DNA of 64,000 nucleotides from Colias croceus (GCF_905220415.1 NC_059561.1:3860001-3924000), one strand, 5' to 3'; positions 32,301-40,537 are shown, counted from the first letter of the stretch. Numbers and translations: made by a program. The notes: generated by a model not told the origin, from the sequence alone.

Positions 32301-34666
32301 GTTTCGCACACTGCGTTTTAAATCCGTTAAAATCTTTAAATGCTAGCAGTAAAAACTCCTTAAAAGTGGCGATTTTTCAGTCTACATAAAACGATCTCGT
32401 ACACCCAGATCCTTGTCTTATCTGTTGTCTACAGAAACCATCCTTTTTACATACGGAGATTTTTATCTTAAAAATTGCGTTTTTATTTTAGAAGCATATT
32501 GTTTCATACATATGAGTGGAATATACACATTAAAATATGATTAAAAATTTCATTTAAGCGAACAATCAGTAAAATATAATCAAAACCTTAATTAAGTGAA
32601 CATTATATTTCTATAATAATTTGACCTTGACGATTATTTTACGAAAAATAATTACCGACATACAATTTATCCGAAACAACATTTTAATTTCATTAATTAT
32701 ACGTAAATAAATGAATTATATTAATTGTCAACAAAAATAAATTATTTAATTCAAGTACGCTCTTGACAAAATGATTTTGATTACATTTGTAGTGTACTTG
32801 ATAACCGCTCATCTCATTAAACATAAGTAAAATAAATAAATTCCCGTCCAAATCAGAGTAATATAAACATTGAAAACACGGAAGCTATTAAATCAAAACA
32901 ACGTGAAATTTAGTATGCACAAGTCATTTGGAACGCTTGCAAAGCGGTTTAATTATTCATGTAAACACAGTTGATTTTCTTACATTTTTCAGCCGGTAAT
33001 AGATTAAAAATACATTTCAGAACGCTGATTAGATGAAGTGTTTTCAACTAATCTTTTATGTATTGATCGTAATACGATTAGTAAACGATTATGTACTTGA
33101 AGTTGTTATTTATAGCTTTGGGAGTTGCCTTGATTTGATCAATAGTGATTATCGCTCGGAAGTTTGGTTTATTAACGATAGATGTAGTATGTAACAAAAT
33201 TTTGTCTATGGTTTTATCTACCCGCGATTTTTTATTGAAATAGGAAGCCTTAACCATTGAGCCACAACTTGTTTTGTAGTAAATATGTATTAAAATACAA
33301 CACTACCTTTTATTGCGTATAGTAGGTATATACCTAATATTAGAACATTCCTAACCAAGTTTGCTTGGTAGAGATAGCTTATTAAGCGATATAAGGCCCC
33401 TACATAGACATAGAAAACGCTTATAATTAATTTGTGAATTGTATTTTGTATTGTCTAATTGTACTGTACTGTACTCTACCGTACCATACTGTATTATACT
33501 GTGCTCTGCCGTACTGTACTTTACTATACTCTATTGTATTGTGCCTTAAAGTAAATACATACCAACGACCACCATCTCCGCCGCTTTGATGTCAGTATGG
33601 AAGAGTGGTGCATCTGCAGACACTTCACACTGGTATTCCCCGGTTAATGTTCTATCTACTTCTGTTAGCACCACTCGATTCTGATCCGACCTTGCTACCT
33701 GTGAAACAAAGGACTGACTTTTAACGAGTTTAAAATGTGGTTTATAATTATTGACAAATTTATTGTCTGTCTGTTCCTGTATAATTGTATATAAATAAAC
33801 GTTTAGATATATTTAATATTTGCTATTATAACTAGTATCCGAGAATTAAATTTAATAAATAACATGAATAAATTTACGGTTTATTAAAAAATACAGAGTA
33901 ATTAAAGGGAGACGAGAAAATCTATCAATCTATCACAAAACACGTTTAATTTGGTTATTTTTGTTGTAAAAGGATTTAATTAGAGGTATTTTCAACTCAA
34001 TTAAGGTATTACCCATGTATTACGCCAAATACAACGTATTAAAATACTTATGAATTTTCGACGCGTTAATCCCGTATTAGAATACGGCGTAATTAGTAAA
34101 TACAGCTAAATTTACTTATAAAAATATTTTTAACACACTTTTAGCTTCATTTGTACGTTGATATGATTGAATTTAATCTTCTTAAAACGGAGTTCATTCA
34201 ATTACACTTATATATTTTAAAGTAAAGTTTCATCTAAATCCGTCAAGCAGTTTTTTCGTGAAAGCCTACCAAACGTACATCTACGTATACTTACAAATTT
34301 TTGTATTTATAACATTATCAGGATTATTAATAATTTAATATTATACTACTATATTAAGAGTACAGCTGTGCACCTTCCAGTTCAGATGTGTATATTAGCT
34401 CCACGTTTTGGCCGGTTAATTAATAATACTATAGGTACATACTATTTCTATACTTACATCAACCTTTATCTCAGCTACGGGGAATACTTTAGTAGCCGGC
34501 GATTCCTTCGGCACATATCGATAAAACTCAATCATGTTACGGTACCACCGTATAGAGTACAGCTGTGCACCTTCCAGTTCATACGTGCACATTAGCTCCG
34601 CGTTTTGGCCGGTTAATACCGCCTTGGGCACGTGGATTTGGAGGAATTTTAGCGTGCTGACCGTAC
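20264..34666 (-). CDS. beat: Beaten path (Beat) family two-Ig-domain protein, 5' partial, six exons
   Basis: Beat proteins are secreted or membrane-anchored neuronal Ig proteins that bind Sidestep receptors during axon guidance and synaptic matching. Exons are 34666-34458, 33698-33563, 25858-25725, 22915-22800, 21179-21076 and 20358-20264; all junctions keep phase and use GT/AG. Of 263 residues, Ig1 spans about 10-114 (Cys26 in AELMC, Trp40 in SIRWYR, Cys93 in YQCEVSADAP). Ig2 spans about 115-220 (Cys140, Trp153, Cys199). A leucine-rich tail lies at 243-256. The WYR...EFYRY.PKE.P and CEVS.DAP.FHT motifs are Beat hallmarks. APLFHTDI and the short LETAVL region look most like the Beat-V subgroup, an inference from memory. 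Sequons occur at 122, 139, 150, 170 and 258. The signal-peptide exon(s) were not found. Confidence 0.93.
20458..20706 (+). mobile_element. Helitron-like element (type 1, long 3' form) in the last beat intron
   Basis: It starts TCCATATTATTAATATTATA and has the CTGTCTG run and GCATGAAATTTGGTATAGAG core. It then has a longer 3' part with TTTTATCCCAGAAATTCCAC and GCGGGCGAAGC-like hairpin sequence. CTAG is at 20703-20706. It occupies about a third of the 717-bp intron between beat exons 5 and 6, antisense to the gene. Confidence 0.85.
20880..20985 (+). repeat. Dispersed repeat, pair of 56590-56715
   Basis: GCCAATCACAGACATTTAGG, CTTGATTGCCTTTACTC and CTGCCGATTGTGAAAAG match, with changes, the minus strand of 56590-56715 (GCCAATCATTGACATTTAGG, GCGATTGCCTCTACTC). 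The shared length is about 90 bp. It lies in the intron just after beat exon 5. Confidence 0.6.
21076..21179 (-). CDS. beat: beat exon 5 (end of Ig2)
   Basis: The acceptor ATATTCCAG precedes 21179. The first base completes an Arg codon (CG|A) and is followed by CEASIFDVWKSASHAVVL, the second cysteine strand of Ig2 in the form C.A.I.DVW seen in Beat proteins. It ends SFTG at a GTAAAT donor. The 104-bp length leaves one base that pairs with the two-base start of exon 6. Confidence 0.88.
21275..21356 (-). mobile_element. Truncated Helitron-like element (type 3)
   Basis: CTAG at 21275-21278, followed on the minus strand by the GGGCGAAGAGGCGGGCGG end and TTTTAGAAATAG. Similarity stops near 21356, so only the 3' half remains. 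It sits in the intron between beat exons 4 and 5. Confidence 0.65.
22266..22393 (-). repeat. LINE-type 3' tail with conserved stem-loop
   Basis: On the minus strand: TTGCCTGGTAGAGATCGCTA, hairpin ATCGCT-ACCT-AGCGAT, AAGGCCGCCC, then AATAAAACATTTTC and an ATTC tandem tail. Same family as 7826-7980, in the same transcriptional sense as beat, within intron 4. Confidence 0.65.
22471..22770 (+). repeat. tRNA-derived SINE copy 1, close to the beat exon 4 donor
   Basis: The 5' part has box A-like GGTTGGCTTGGTTGGTAGTG and box B-like GGTCGTGGGTTTGATTCCC. The body contains GATGTTTGCTCTGTGTCTGG and CAGCCATCTAGTTTCC, then AAGCTTAGTATGGGATCAGA, ending in T/A-rich tail sequence. It matches the copy at 28043-28327 throughout. 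It differs by a hairpin insertion just after box B (22548-22577). The tail ends about 30 bp from the exon 4 splice donor, antisense to beat. Confidence 0.85.
22548..22577. repeat. 14-bp perfect hairpin inserted in the SINE
   Basis: CACACATATTTGCC and GGCAAATATGTGTG are separated by two bases. The other SINE copy has only one arm, so the left arm is an extra reverse-complement of the adjacent sequence, as expected from template switching. Confidence 0.85.
22800..22915 (-). CDS. beat: beat exon 4 (Ig2 middle strands)
   Basis: The acceptor GTCCCAG precedes 22915. It reads VPSFTANHVTNFSNGYASSL, then STLELETAVLSPLPMLMI and a split Arg codon ending at 22800, before a GTGATT donor. GT is present but the donor is weaker than the GTAAGT-type donors of exons 1 and 3. 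The L.LE...L pattern before the R.C strand is where Beat proteins carry a SSL.L..-type segment. The exon stands out by its higher GC. Confidence 0.85.
23208..23575. mobile_element. Foldback MITE with ACTAGTTTAGCCTAGGC-rich ends
   Basis: The outermost ends are ATGTTACCGGCCAAACCC (left, about 23216) and its reverse complement GGGTTTGGCCGGTAACAT (right, ending near 23566). The inverted similarity extends about 60 bp with few mismatches (ATTTCAG, CAAACTAGTTTTGC). Inside each arm a GCCTAGGC / ACTAGTTTAGCC / TTCATCCTA motif is repeated several times. The centre is AT-rich and codes for nothing. It lies in beat intron 3. Confidence 0.8.
24340..24513. mobile_element. MITE copy 1 (TTTTGTTGGGAAATATAG inverted ends)
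   Basis: Outer inverted ends are CTAATTATAATA-AACTG (left) and TATTATTATAATTAG (right). Inner inverted ends are TTTTGTTGGGAAAT and ATATTTCCCAACAAAAT. The interior has CATGTTTTCACTAG and AGAACTAGGTGTAACTAAAT. Copy 2 (25963-26112) is nearly identical and in the same orientation on the other side of beat exon 3. Confidence 0.8.
25098..25183. repeat. Two-copy tandem repeat, about 41 bp
   Basis: Units 25098-25137 and 25142-25182 share GGCATT.CCACGGTATTTTT, AAAGTAGTTCTGAA and GTGTA with a few substitutions. Confidence 0.8.
25551..25588. repeat. 11-bp inverted repeat (possible hairpin) near beat exon 3 donor
   Basis: TGGACCCCAAA (25551-25561) and TTTGGGGTCCA (25578-25588) are perfect reverse complements around a 16-base loop. 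It stands in an AT-rich intron about 140 bases past the exon 3 donor. It could be a foldback remnant or an RNA hairpin. Confidence 0.7.
25725..25858 (-). CDS. beat: beat exon 3 (start of Ig2)
   Basis: The acceptor CTATCCCACAG precedes 25858. The exon completes Glu (G|AA) and reads PPFIGPNITSDRMTYVGGDH, then IQANCSSPPSLPAANITWYV and NEQM, ending at a strong GTAAGTT donor. NC.S....PAANITW is the typical Beat Ig2 B-C strand motif with cysteine 140 and tryptophan 153. Two sequons overlap the motif. Confidence 0.93.
25963..26112. mobile_element. MITE copy 2 (TTTTGTTGGGAAATATAG inverted ends)
   Basis: ACAATAAATCTAATTATAAT start, TTTTGTTGGGGAATATAG inner end, CATGTTTTCACTAGTCAGAA interior and ATATTTCCCAACAAAATTTG right end. 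The right outer arm present in copy 1 is missing here, so this copy is slightly truncated. Confidence 0.75.
27620..27735 (-). mobile_element. Decayed Helitron-like remnant
   Basis: GCATGCGACTTCACCCACGT, ATAAGATGTTTCACCTAGAT and GTAGTCTATGTCGCACTC follow the order of type 4 copies but with many changes. No intact CTAG end. Confidence 0.35.
27948..28042 (+). repeat. LINE-type 3' tail with stem-loop, directly followed by a SINE
   Basis: CCTAGTTGCCTGGAAGAGAT, hairpin ATCAC-AACTAA-GTGAT, AAGGCCGTC, then a T/A-rich tail leading straight into the SINE at 28043. Same family as 7826-7980. Confidence 0.6.
28043..28327 (+). repeat. tRNA-derived SINE copy 2
   Basis: Box A-like GGTTGGCTTGGTTAGTAGTG and box B GGTCATGGGTTCGATTCCCA (canonical GGTTCGATTCC). 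The body GATGTTTGCTCTGTGTCTTG, CAGCCATCTGGTTTCC and AAGCTTAGTATGGGAACAAC is followed by a TTTATTATTTATTATTATT tail. It lacks the hairpin insertion of copy 1, so it is closer to the source sequence. Confidence 0.88.
28617..28838 (-). mobile_element. Helitron-like non-autonomous element (type 4)
   Basis: CTAG at 28617-28620. The minus strand ends GCAGGCGAAGCCGCGGGCGG. It contains GGAACAATGCGGG, ACCGATTACAATGAAATTAA and TTACTCTTTCACACAAATAC, starting TCCTACTATAATATTATAAA. Confidence 0.8.
29487..29670 (+). mobile_element. Helitron-like non-autonomous element (type 3)
   Basis: TCATTACATAGTATAAAACA start, AAGTCGCTTTCTCTGTCCC, CTTAAATCTTTAAAACTACG, TTTATTAGGTTTTAGACAAA, GCGGGCGAAGCCGCGG hairpin and CTAG at 29667-29670. 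The hairpin GCGG...CCGC is intact here. Confidence 0.82.
30176..30329 (+). repeat. MITE-like element with GAAGTTTCACTTC ends
   Basis: It starts with GTGTGCGAGCACACGTGTCA (a palindromic end), then GAAGTCAAACTTCTTTGGCA. The interior is CCAAAATCGTCGCCTTACTC. The far end is CCTAAAGAAGTTTTAGTTC. About 90% alike to 48545-48679 by eye. Confidence 0.7.
30944..31127 (-). mobile_element. Helitron-like non-autonomous element (type 1)
   Basis: Complete type 1 copy on the minus strand, with the CTGTCTG run. The terminal CTAG is mutated to CTAA on the minus strand (TTAG at 30944-30947). Confidence 0.8.
31457..31657. mobile_element. TTAA-type MITE with a 39-bp internal palindrome
   Basis: Inverted ends GTGCTGATTTACACAGGGTC (left, from 31460) and GTGCTGATTTACACAGTGTC (right, read on minus) are flanked by TTA/TTAA. 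The interior contains a second imperfect copy of the TTTACACAGGG and CAGCACTGATTTG words. The perfect palindrome 31488-31526 is GC-rich (arms AGTCAGTCGCGGCGCCGAA). No protein is encoded. It is located in beat intron 2. Confidence 0.78.
31488..31526. repeat. Perfect 39-bp GC-rich palindrome
   Basis: 19-bp arms around a single A: left AGTCAGTCGCGGCGCCGAA, right TTCGGCGCCGCGACTGACT. It would form a very stable cruciform or hairpin. No mismatch in the arms. Confidence 0.9.
31772..31954 (+). mobile_element. Helitron-like non-autonomous element (type 1)
   Basis: TCCATACTAATATTATAAAT start and CTGTCTGTCTG run with ACTGAATCACG variant. The hairpin is mutated to CGGGCGAAGCTGGGG. CTAG at 31951-31954. 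It lies about 115 bp from the TTAA-type MITE. Confidence 0.82.
32222..32350 (+). repeat. Dispersed repeat, pair of 39414-39530
   Basis: TTTTACGCGAGTATTTACTG at the left and CGTTTTAAATCCGTTAAAAT at the right are shared with 39414-39530. The centre AACGAAATTTATTCATTATA is partly shared. The ends carry inverted TTTTAACG / CGTTAAAA words, suggesting a foldback MITE. Confidence 0.55.
33345..33400 (+). repeat. LINE-type 3' stem-loop remnant
   Basis: TTGCTTGGTAGAGATAGCTT, ATTAAGCGATATAAGGCCCC: a decayed copy of the conserved 3' hairpin family. It lies near the 3' side of beat exon 2. Confidence 0.5.
33460..33545. repeat. Degenerate pentanucleotide repeat (TACTG/TACTC)n
   Basis: About 17 imperfect units of GTACT, TACTG and CTACC type, ending 18 bp before beat exon 2. 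It is an old microsatellite close to the splice donor. Confidence 0.8.
33563..33698 (-). CDS. beat: beat exon 2 (end of Ig1)
   Basis: The acceptor TTTGTTTCACAG precedes 33698. It reads VARSDQNRVVLTEVDRTLTG, EYQCEVSADAPLFHTDIKAA and EMVVV, ending with one base before donor GTATGT. EYQCEVSADAP.FHT is the strongest Beat signature in the window and includes the second Ig1 cysteine. Confidence 0.95.
34357..34420 (-). pseudogene. Partial duplicate of the beat Ig1 exon inside the next intron
   Basis: These 64 bases match 34554-34617 of exon 1 with five substitutions and no gap, in the same orientation, 197 bp away. In the exon frame it would read LTGQNVELIYTSELEGAQLY. The canonical cysteine becomes Tyr (Cys to Tyr), with Met to Ile, Tyr to Ser and Ala to Val beside it. 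Several changes are C-to-T or G-to-A, some at CpG. No splice sites frame it, so it is a non-functional exon fragment. Confidence 0.9.
34458..34666 (-). CDS. beat: beat exon 1 seen here (start of Ig1; not the first exon of the gene)
   Basis: The acceptor CCCTTCATTACAG precedes 34666 and the exon begins two bases into a codon, so an upstream exon must exist. It reads TVSTLKFLQIHVPKAVLTGQ, NAELMCTYELEGAQLYSIRW, YRNMIEFYRYVPKESPATKV and FPVAEIKVD before the donor GTAAGTA. VPKAV, C.Y.LE...LYS..WY and EFYRY.PKE.P.KVFP are Beat Ig1 motifs. An internal ATG at 34629-34631 would be out of frame for the domain start and is not chosen. Confidence 0.94.
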
Positions 34667-37344
34667 CTGTAATGAAGGGAAATTTTTGTTTAGATTTTAA
34701 TTGTCACGGGTTTTCATAATGAACGGAATATGGTTTTACGGGTTTCCAGTTCGTAAAGGTAATAAAATATAAAAATCAATGTTTTTAAATTTAATTTATG
34801 CATTATCATACCCTATCTTTTAATTATAGTTCAATAAATTTATTTTAAAACAAGGAAACTCATTTATTTCTGTTAAAAGTAGTAGTGAAGTAAATAAACG
34901 TTATGTGCAATGACAATATTTCATAAAACTTTTGACTTTAACGCAACACAAAGCTATAAAACATTTAAAATGTTGTAAATAATCAGTACAAACTACTCTA
35001 TTATAAGAGAAATTTCACGCGATTCTAGCCTTTTAAACCGTTAATGCAAAGGTGATATTCGTTTAAAATTTTAACAATTTCGAAACTTGTAACATTTTAC
35101 GATTCGCAGTACTGAAGGTGGAGTAAATACAGAGTTTATGAGTCTCGTTAGAAGTTAGCTCGTAACGGTAAACGACAGGGAGGTTATCGCAGCTCCTCAA
35201 ATCTTGCTCTTAATACTCTTTTGAGTTATTATTGCCTGGTACTTCAGGAGGCGTGTTAAAACTTTCGCATTTTTTTATCACCTAATAACGGGGACAGGAA
35301 TTTGCTTATTCCTTGATGGTCTATTGTGACCGTATTTTTTTCGGGTTTTATTGAAGCTTTGAATTTAATAAATAGCCACTTGGTACATTTTTGAACCGAA
35401 TATTTATCCGTTGTTTTTTTTTTAGACTAACATTTTCTCTGAAAAGATTTTTAAGGAAATACATACCTATATATTTTTTTAATTTTATCATGCTCTCTTT
35501 TTCTTATTATTGTAATAAAAGAGCAAACAATCTGTTGATTTATAAAACATATAATACACATGTAATATCCACGTTATTATCTATATTCTATATCTAATTA
35601 GATCTTTTATTTTTATCCCTAATCATTAGATGAGCTTAAATCTTAATTGACTATACGATACTTAAGAATTATTTCCAAATAAAGATTTCATAGCTACATA
35701 GGTACATTCTTATCTCATTATTATTGGTTCTAATTTTATTCATACGTAATTTACACGAAATTCTTTCTGATTAAATATAATTTTATCCAATTCTTTTGTC
35801 AATTTCCTGATAAACCACGCGGGTTCTTTCTGCTTGCAAAAAGAATATGACATCATCTGCTGCTGCTGCTATATCATATAGGTCGTAGCATAATGTAGCA
35901 GCTTATAACCTTCCTCGATAAATAGTAAATACACAAAAGAACGATTCTCCAATTTATACATAATAGGACATAACATTGTAAATGTTACCTTAACAGGTTC
36001 ACTGTCCGCAGACCGTAACAGTAACAGTATGTAGAATGTCGATTAATATCATTATGAGCATAGATACCTAATCATAATTGTCATTTGATACGATTCAATT
36101 CAAAATACGACCGATGTCAACTATTATAAAGCCTACATCTATACGACGTTACATATTCCTAAGAATATACATATATCTAAATATTACTTTATTTCCCAGC
36201 TTAATCCCGCGGGACAATTAGCTAGTTTATTTATTTATTTATTGGTAGTTTATTACAAAAGCGAAATATACTCAAACAAAATCCCAATTGTTGAACATGA
36301 ACATATCTTATTTCCATACACCCATTTGTCTTCATACACGTTTACATCGGGTAACCCGCATTTTTATCGCGTTAATACCAATAATTCCCTAGACATTAAT
36401 TAATATGCCAACGAGAGCAGTTTCACAGGTTTTACACAAATTACTGTTTATGTTGGCGACTTATTTAATATTTTATTCAGATTTATAGAAGCGTATCGGA
36501 TAACGATACACATATTTTCGTTCATAACATGAAAGGTAAATTTTGCATTTATAAATATGTTTATAGTAGTAAGTATTTTAATAAATATGTTATCTGGTAG
36601 TTTTAATAAGTGACGTCATGAGATTTTTGAGGAATAACTTAACATAGTTGACAAAATCGTTATAATCTTAAAAATAAATACAGGATAAACGAATTAAGTA
36701 CACATACTTATAGATTTAAAAAAAACTAGAGCGATGTCAAGGGACATCCGGATGGAACGAAGTGTTAAGTTAAAGAGAGACAGACAGAGAACCACGCGTA
36801 CGCCGCGCCACTTTCAACTCTAGCAAAAAGTATAGTGACAACTTTTCGTAAGAATTTTTTCCGTCTAGCCCCCTTTCACAACGCGCGATAAGGAACTTCG
36901 TTCCAATAATAAAATATATAATTTTGGTAATAATAATAATTGGACATGGACATTGGGCATCGTACGATTTAGTCTCAGAATATCGATACGTAGGTACTAA
37001 ATTTGTATACAAGTACCTAATTATTTATATTATAATAAAAAAACCTTGCCAAAGACGCTGACAACAGCTTTTTATAGCCATTAAATATATTTATTATTTA
37101 AAATTCCAGTTACTCTTCAAAATATTATATTATGTTTTAATATTATTTTGCATAACTACAGCATTTTGAAATATTCCAAAAACTTTGTTTACGCCGCTTT
37201 GTCGAAATTCTGAGAAACCTTTTGGGTTTATTCCAATAAAATATTGCTAAATTATATTGTATCCAATCCATATTATTAAATGCTTTATAAAGTATTGCGA
37301 GTTATTTCATTGTTATTAATTGCTATAGCATCGCTATGAAACAT
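34667..37344. other. Presumed upstream intron of beat; no exon found
   Basis: I looked for an acceptor/donor-framed minus-strand exon with a signal peptide and found none. The segment includes an old Helitron-like trace near 36190-36223 (GCGGGACAATTAG then CTAG) and the foldback element at 36753-36906. Frames at 35391-35597 and 36770-37012 are unsupported. Confidence 0.5.
36753..36906. repeat. MITE-like foldback element
   Basis: TGGAACGAAGT (36753-36763) and its reverse complement ACTTCGTTCCA (36896-36906) bound 154 bp of higher-GC sequence including CACGCGTACGCCGCGCCAC. A small hairpin GATGTC-AAGG-GACATC lies just outside at about 36733. The minus frame across it is a by-product. Confidence 0.6.
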
Positions 37345-37348
37345 GATT

Positions 37349-37525
37349 ATAATAATATAATAAAAATGAATCGGCAAATGTAAAGCGAAAAACTCGAGTA
37401 ACTCAAACGCCTAAATAGATTTCGTGAATATTTTTTATGATATTCCTTGAAGTACGACGATGATTCTTATGGAGAGAAAACGTAAGCATAATTTAACACG
37501 GGCGAAGCCAGGGCCCTACATAATA
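37349..37525 (+). mobile_element. Decayed Helitron-like element (type 5)
   Basis: AATAAAAATGAATCGGCAAA, AACTCGAGTAACTCAAACGC, ATTCCTTGAAGTACGACGAT, TTCTTATGGAGAGAAAACG and a CACGGGCGAAGCCAGGGC end. It matches 44131-44299 in order; the terminal CTAG is lost. Confidence 0.6.
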
Positions 37526-37916
37526 TTGTTACATCTACTGTGGCGTAGTACCACAGTATACCTTAGTGTGGCGTAGTAAATGCACATATATTATATGATA
37601 AGTTATCTTTAAGTACATAAAAGTATAATTATAAAAATGCGTCTATTGTGAAATGTGAAAATATTTGAACTTTTTCTATAGAAAAATAAATATAGATATA
37701 AAACACAGATCGAAACCCGTACAATTTTAGTGGACATTTACTTACGCAAACTATGAGTACGCAACGAATTTTATTCAACACGGCGCGATTCGTCGCAAAC
37801 ACAGATAAAAGCATTTTAAATCTCCAAATTTATGGTTTGTTTTTAAAAGAGTTATATTATTTACAGGGACGGATTAGGGCGTCATTTTTCATACAATTTG
37901 CAGAAACAGTTCGAGT

Positions 37917-37967
37917 ATAATAATACTACTAATAATACTTCATAATACTACTAATAATACTTCAATA
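37917..37967. repeat. Two-copy tandem repeat, about 23 bp
   Basis: ATAATACTACTAATAATACT followed by TC, twice in tandem with one terminal variation. Confidence 0.8.
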
Positions 37968-38832
37968 AATCTACCCATTTTCCACCATGTTTAATATAAT
38001 AATATTACGTCAGTTAGAGCGATGTCTAATGATTTGAAGATATTAACTTTTTTTAAATCCTGAAATACTGACTTAAAAAAGTACATGACATAAATTAATT
38101 ATTGTTTATTCGAATAGCATCTCAATAATATATCATTATACAAATCGCAAGTGGTAATTCAACATACAACCTATTGTCACGTACGCAGCCGACTCTTAAA
38201 CCTTACAACTACTGTATTCTGAAGATATCGCCTTCGATTTCGCCCTAAGACCTTTTACTATCAATACGGGCCTGTATGGATGTACCTAGAGTACGGACAA
38301 TGTTATTATTCTATGGACGGATAGTTTATGCACGCTCACGGTACTTTGGTACTTTAGTGGTAATCGATACAATGTTTACGGATTTGTTACATGAATAAAT
38401 GTATTAGTAACGTTAGAATATCGTTCAGAAATGGTAATCGTTTTCCAAATGGTGAGGTTTTATTTAAAATATCTTTTACAGCTTTGTTTTCAAAAGCGGA
38501 GGTGGTAGAATTAGATATGAAGTGATATTGTTGATAATAAAACGAATACGAATTTTTAAGTTTTAATGTATTTGATGTATGTACCTACATAAGTGTGTGA
38601 CTGTGTATTAATCATACTAAGTACAAACTCACTATTCACACTCTTTTTATGTTATTGTATTATATAAGTTGAGATAATAATACTGATTCTAGACGGTAAA
38701 ACTAGACCTAAAACATGTATCTGTTAAAAAGTTCAACCTAAAAAAATATATTCAAATAATTCCATTAAATCAAAAAATCAAAGCAAATCTATTTAGCCAC
38801 AAGCGTGATAATAATGATCGTGCAAGTCACAA

Positions 38833-39019
38833 TCTTTACTAATATTATAAAGCTGAAGAGTTGTTTGTTTGAACGCGCTAATCTCGGGAACTACTGGTCC
38901 GATTTGAAAAATTCTTTCGATGTTAGATAGCCTATTTATCGAGGAAGGTAGGCTATATATCATCACGCTACGACCAACAGGAGTGGAGCCACGGGGGTGA
39001 AACCGCGCGGAGCAGCTAG
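38833..39019 (+). mobile_element. Helitron-like non-autonomous element (type 2, good copy)
   Basis: TCTTTACTAATATTATAAAG start, GCTGAAGAG, TTGAACGCGCTAATCTCGG, GGTCCGATTTGAAAAATTC, TATATATCATCACGCTACG, GAGCCACGGGGGTGAAACC, GCGCGGAGCAG and CTAG at 39016-39019. Confidence 0.85.
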
Positions 39020-39413
39020 TATACCTATAAAGGTCTTAATACTCAGCAATTTTCTTTATTCTTAACTTCCAGTATAATCATTAGTGATAACTGATAAAAT
39101 AATATTATATCCTCTTCTCAAACAAAAAGCACATCTATAAACTATAATATCTAAACGGGATGTTTTGGCAAAGCTCAGCCGTTTCGTATACGTGATTCCG
39201 ATGCAACTTTTATGTCGATACTAACTTTACTGCCAAAAGATTGTTTTGTTTACTCGTTTGGAGATAACACATAGGGATTATAGGGATGTAGGAATATCGA
39301 TGTTTTAGGAATGTCGATAGTTTTGGTGGCATGTTACATAGATGGCATATTACAAGTAACACATTTAGTATTTGTGTTGGCATATTAACAGCATTAGGAT
39401 GTTCTTGTGTTTG

Positions 39414-39530
39414 ATTTTACGCGAGTATATCATTTAGAAAATAAAGATTTTAACGAAACGAAACGTCGGGATAATAATATAATGAATAAATCGCGTTTAA
39501 AATCCGTTAAAATCTTTAATTTCTAAGATG
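39414..39530 (+). repeat. Dispersed foldback repeat, pair of 32222-32350
   Basis: TTTTACGCGAGTATATCATT, AAAGATTTTAACGAAACG and, inverted at the other end, AATCCGTTAAAATCTTTAAT. The AAAGATTTTAACG / CGTTAAAATCTTT pair gives 13-bp arms. Confidence 0.65.
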
Positions 39531-40537
39531 AATAAAGAAAGAGATGGATAAGTTATTCTGGTTTCTTCTTTTCGTTTTGTAACATGTGAAAGGTTATTTT
39601 TTTAGAAACTGCTTATTTGAAGTAATTTTTTAAGCCTCATTATATTCATGATTAATTTACACTAGGTAGGTACACAATTTCTCCCTATCTTTAGTTCTTG
39701 TTGTAAGCTCTATCTTAACTTTATTTCATTTTAACTTACCAACAGGATATGTTTGAAAAATATCATAACCTTTTAAGAAATAAACCATATGTAATAAATA
39801 TGAAAATGTAATAAGATTTATTTATAAACATAATGTAGCAAAATGTGATATCGATATTAAAAAAATATATCGCAATCTTTTCAATAAGTATAATCATAAT
39901 AATGGGCGCAAAACTATTTCTTTAGGAATATATAAAGAAAGAAACGTATAAGATAGCAAATAATATTTTAGAAATATTGATGACAATAATATCTTTCCTA
40001 TATACTCGCTACTCGCCCTGGCGCCGTTCGGGTAGTCCTGCTATTAATCGTAATTGAGTGCATGCAAAAAGAAAAACTGCACGCAAAATTTAACTATTTA
40101 TTTTTATTACCTATATCAAATCTGGTTAAGTAGTTTTGCACGCAATAATTTACCTATATCTTTTAAAATTATAGAACTATATTGATAAAAATCATAGTAT
40201 AACTTTAATTCATTAAATATCAATTCAATCATCAAATTTGTTTCATTCATTTATTAATAAGTTTACTCTTGTTACAAGTAACAAAAACAAAAACTATGAA
40301 ATACGTGGTCGTAGTTATGCAATATAATCTCATCAGCATTAATGTCATATTCATTGGTTCGGAAACAGATAACTTACAGGAAAAATAACATGAGAGCTAG
40401 TTTATTGCGATTGCCATTTATAATATTATACTCACCTTTAGCTATCAGAGGGATTAATAATATTGTAGGAAATTGATTTTTTGTTAAATAGTATATATAT
40501 TTAAGTTGCATTGTAGTAGCATTATTCTTGTTCATCA

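Larger units (their letters stand above)
25859..33562. other. beat intron 2 (7.7 kb), no further exon seen
   Basis: It separates beat exons 2 and 3. It holds MITE copy 2, a LINE tail and SINE (27948-28327), Helitron-like copies (28617, 29487, 30944, 31772), a GAAGTTTCACTTC element (30176) and the TTAA-type MITE (31457). The patches 26700-26880 and 29200-29370 are non-repetitive and less AT-rich. They contain no frame above about 35 codons and might be conserved non-coding sequence. The frame at 30041-30322 is made from the 30176 repeat and AT-rich flank. Confidence 0.6.

Noticed and set aside
34368..34719. Plus-strand frames of 61-75 codons over the Beat exon
   Set aside because: Antisense of Beat exon 1 and its intronic duplicate; the minus-strand reading has clear Ig motifs.
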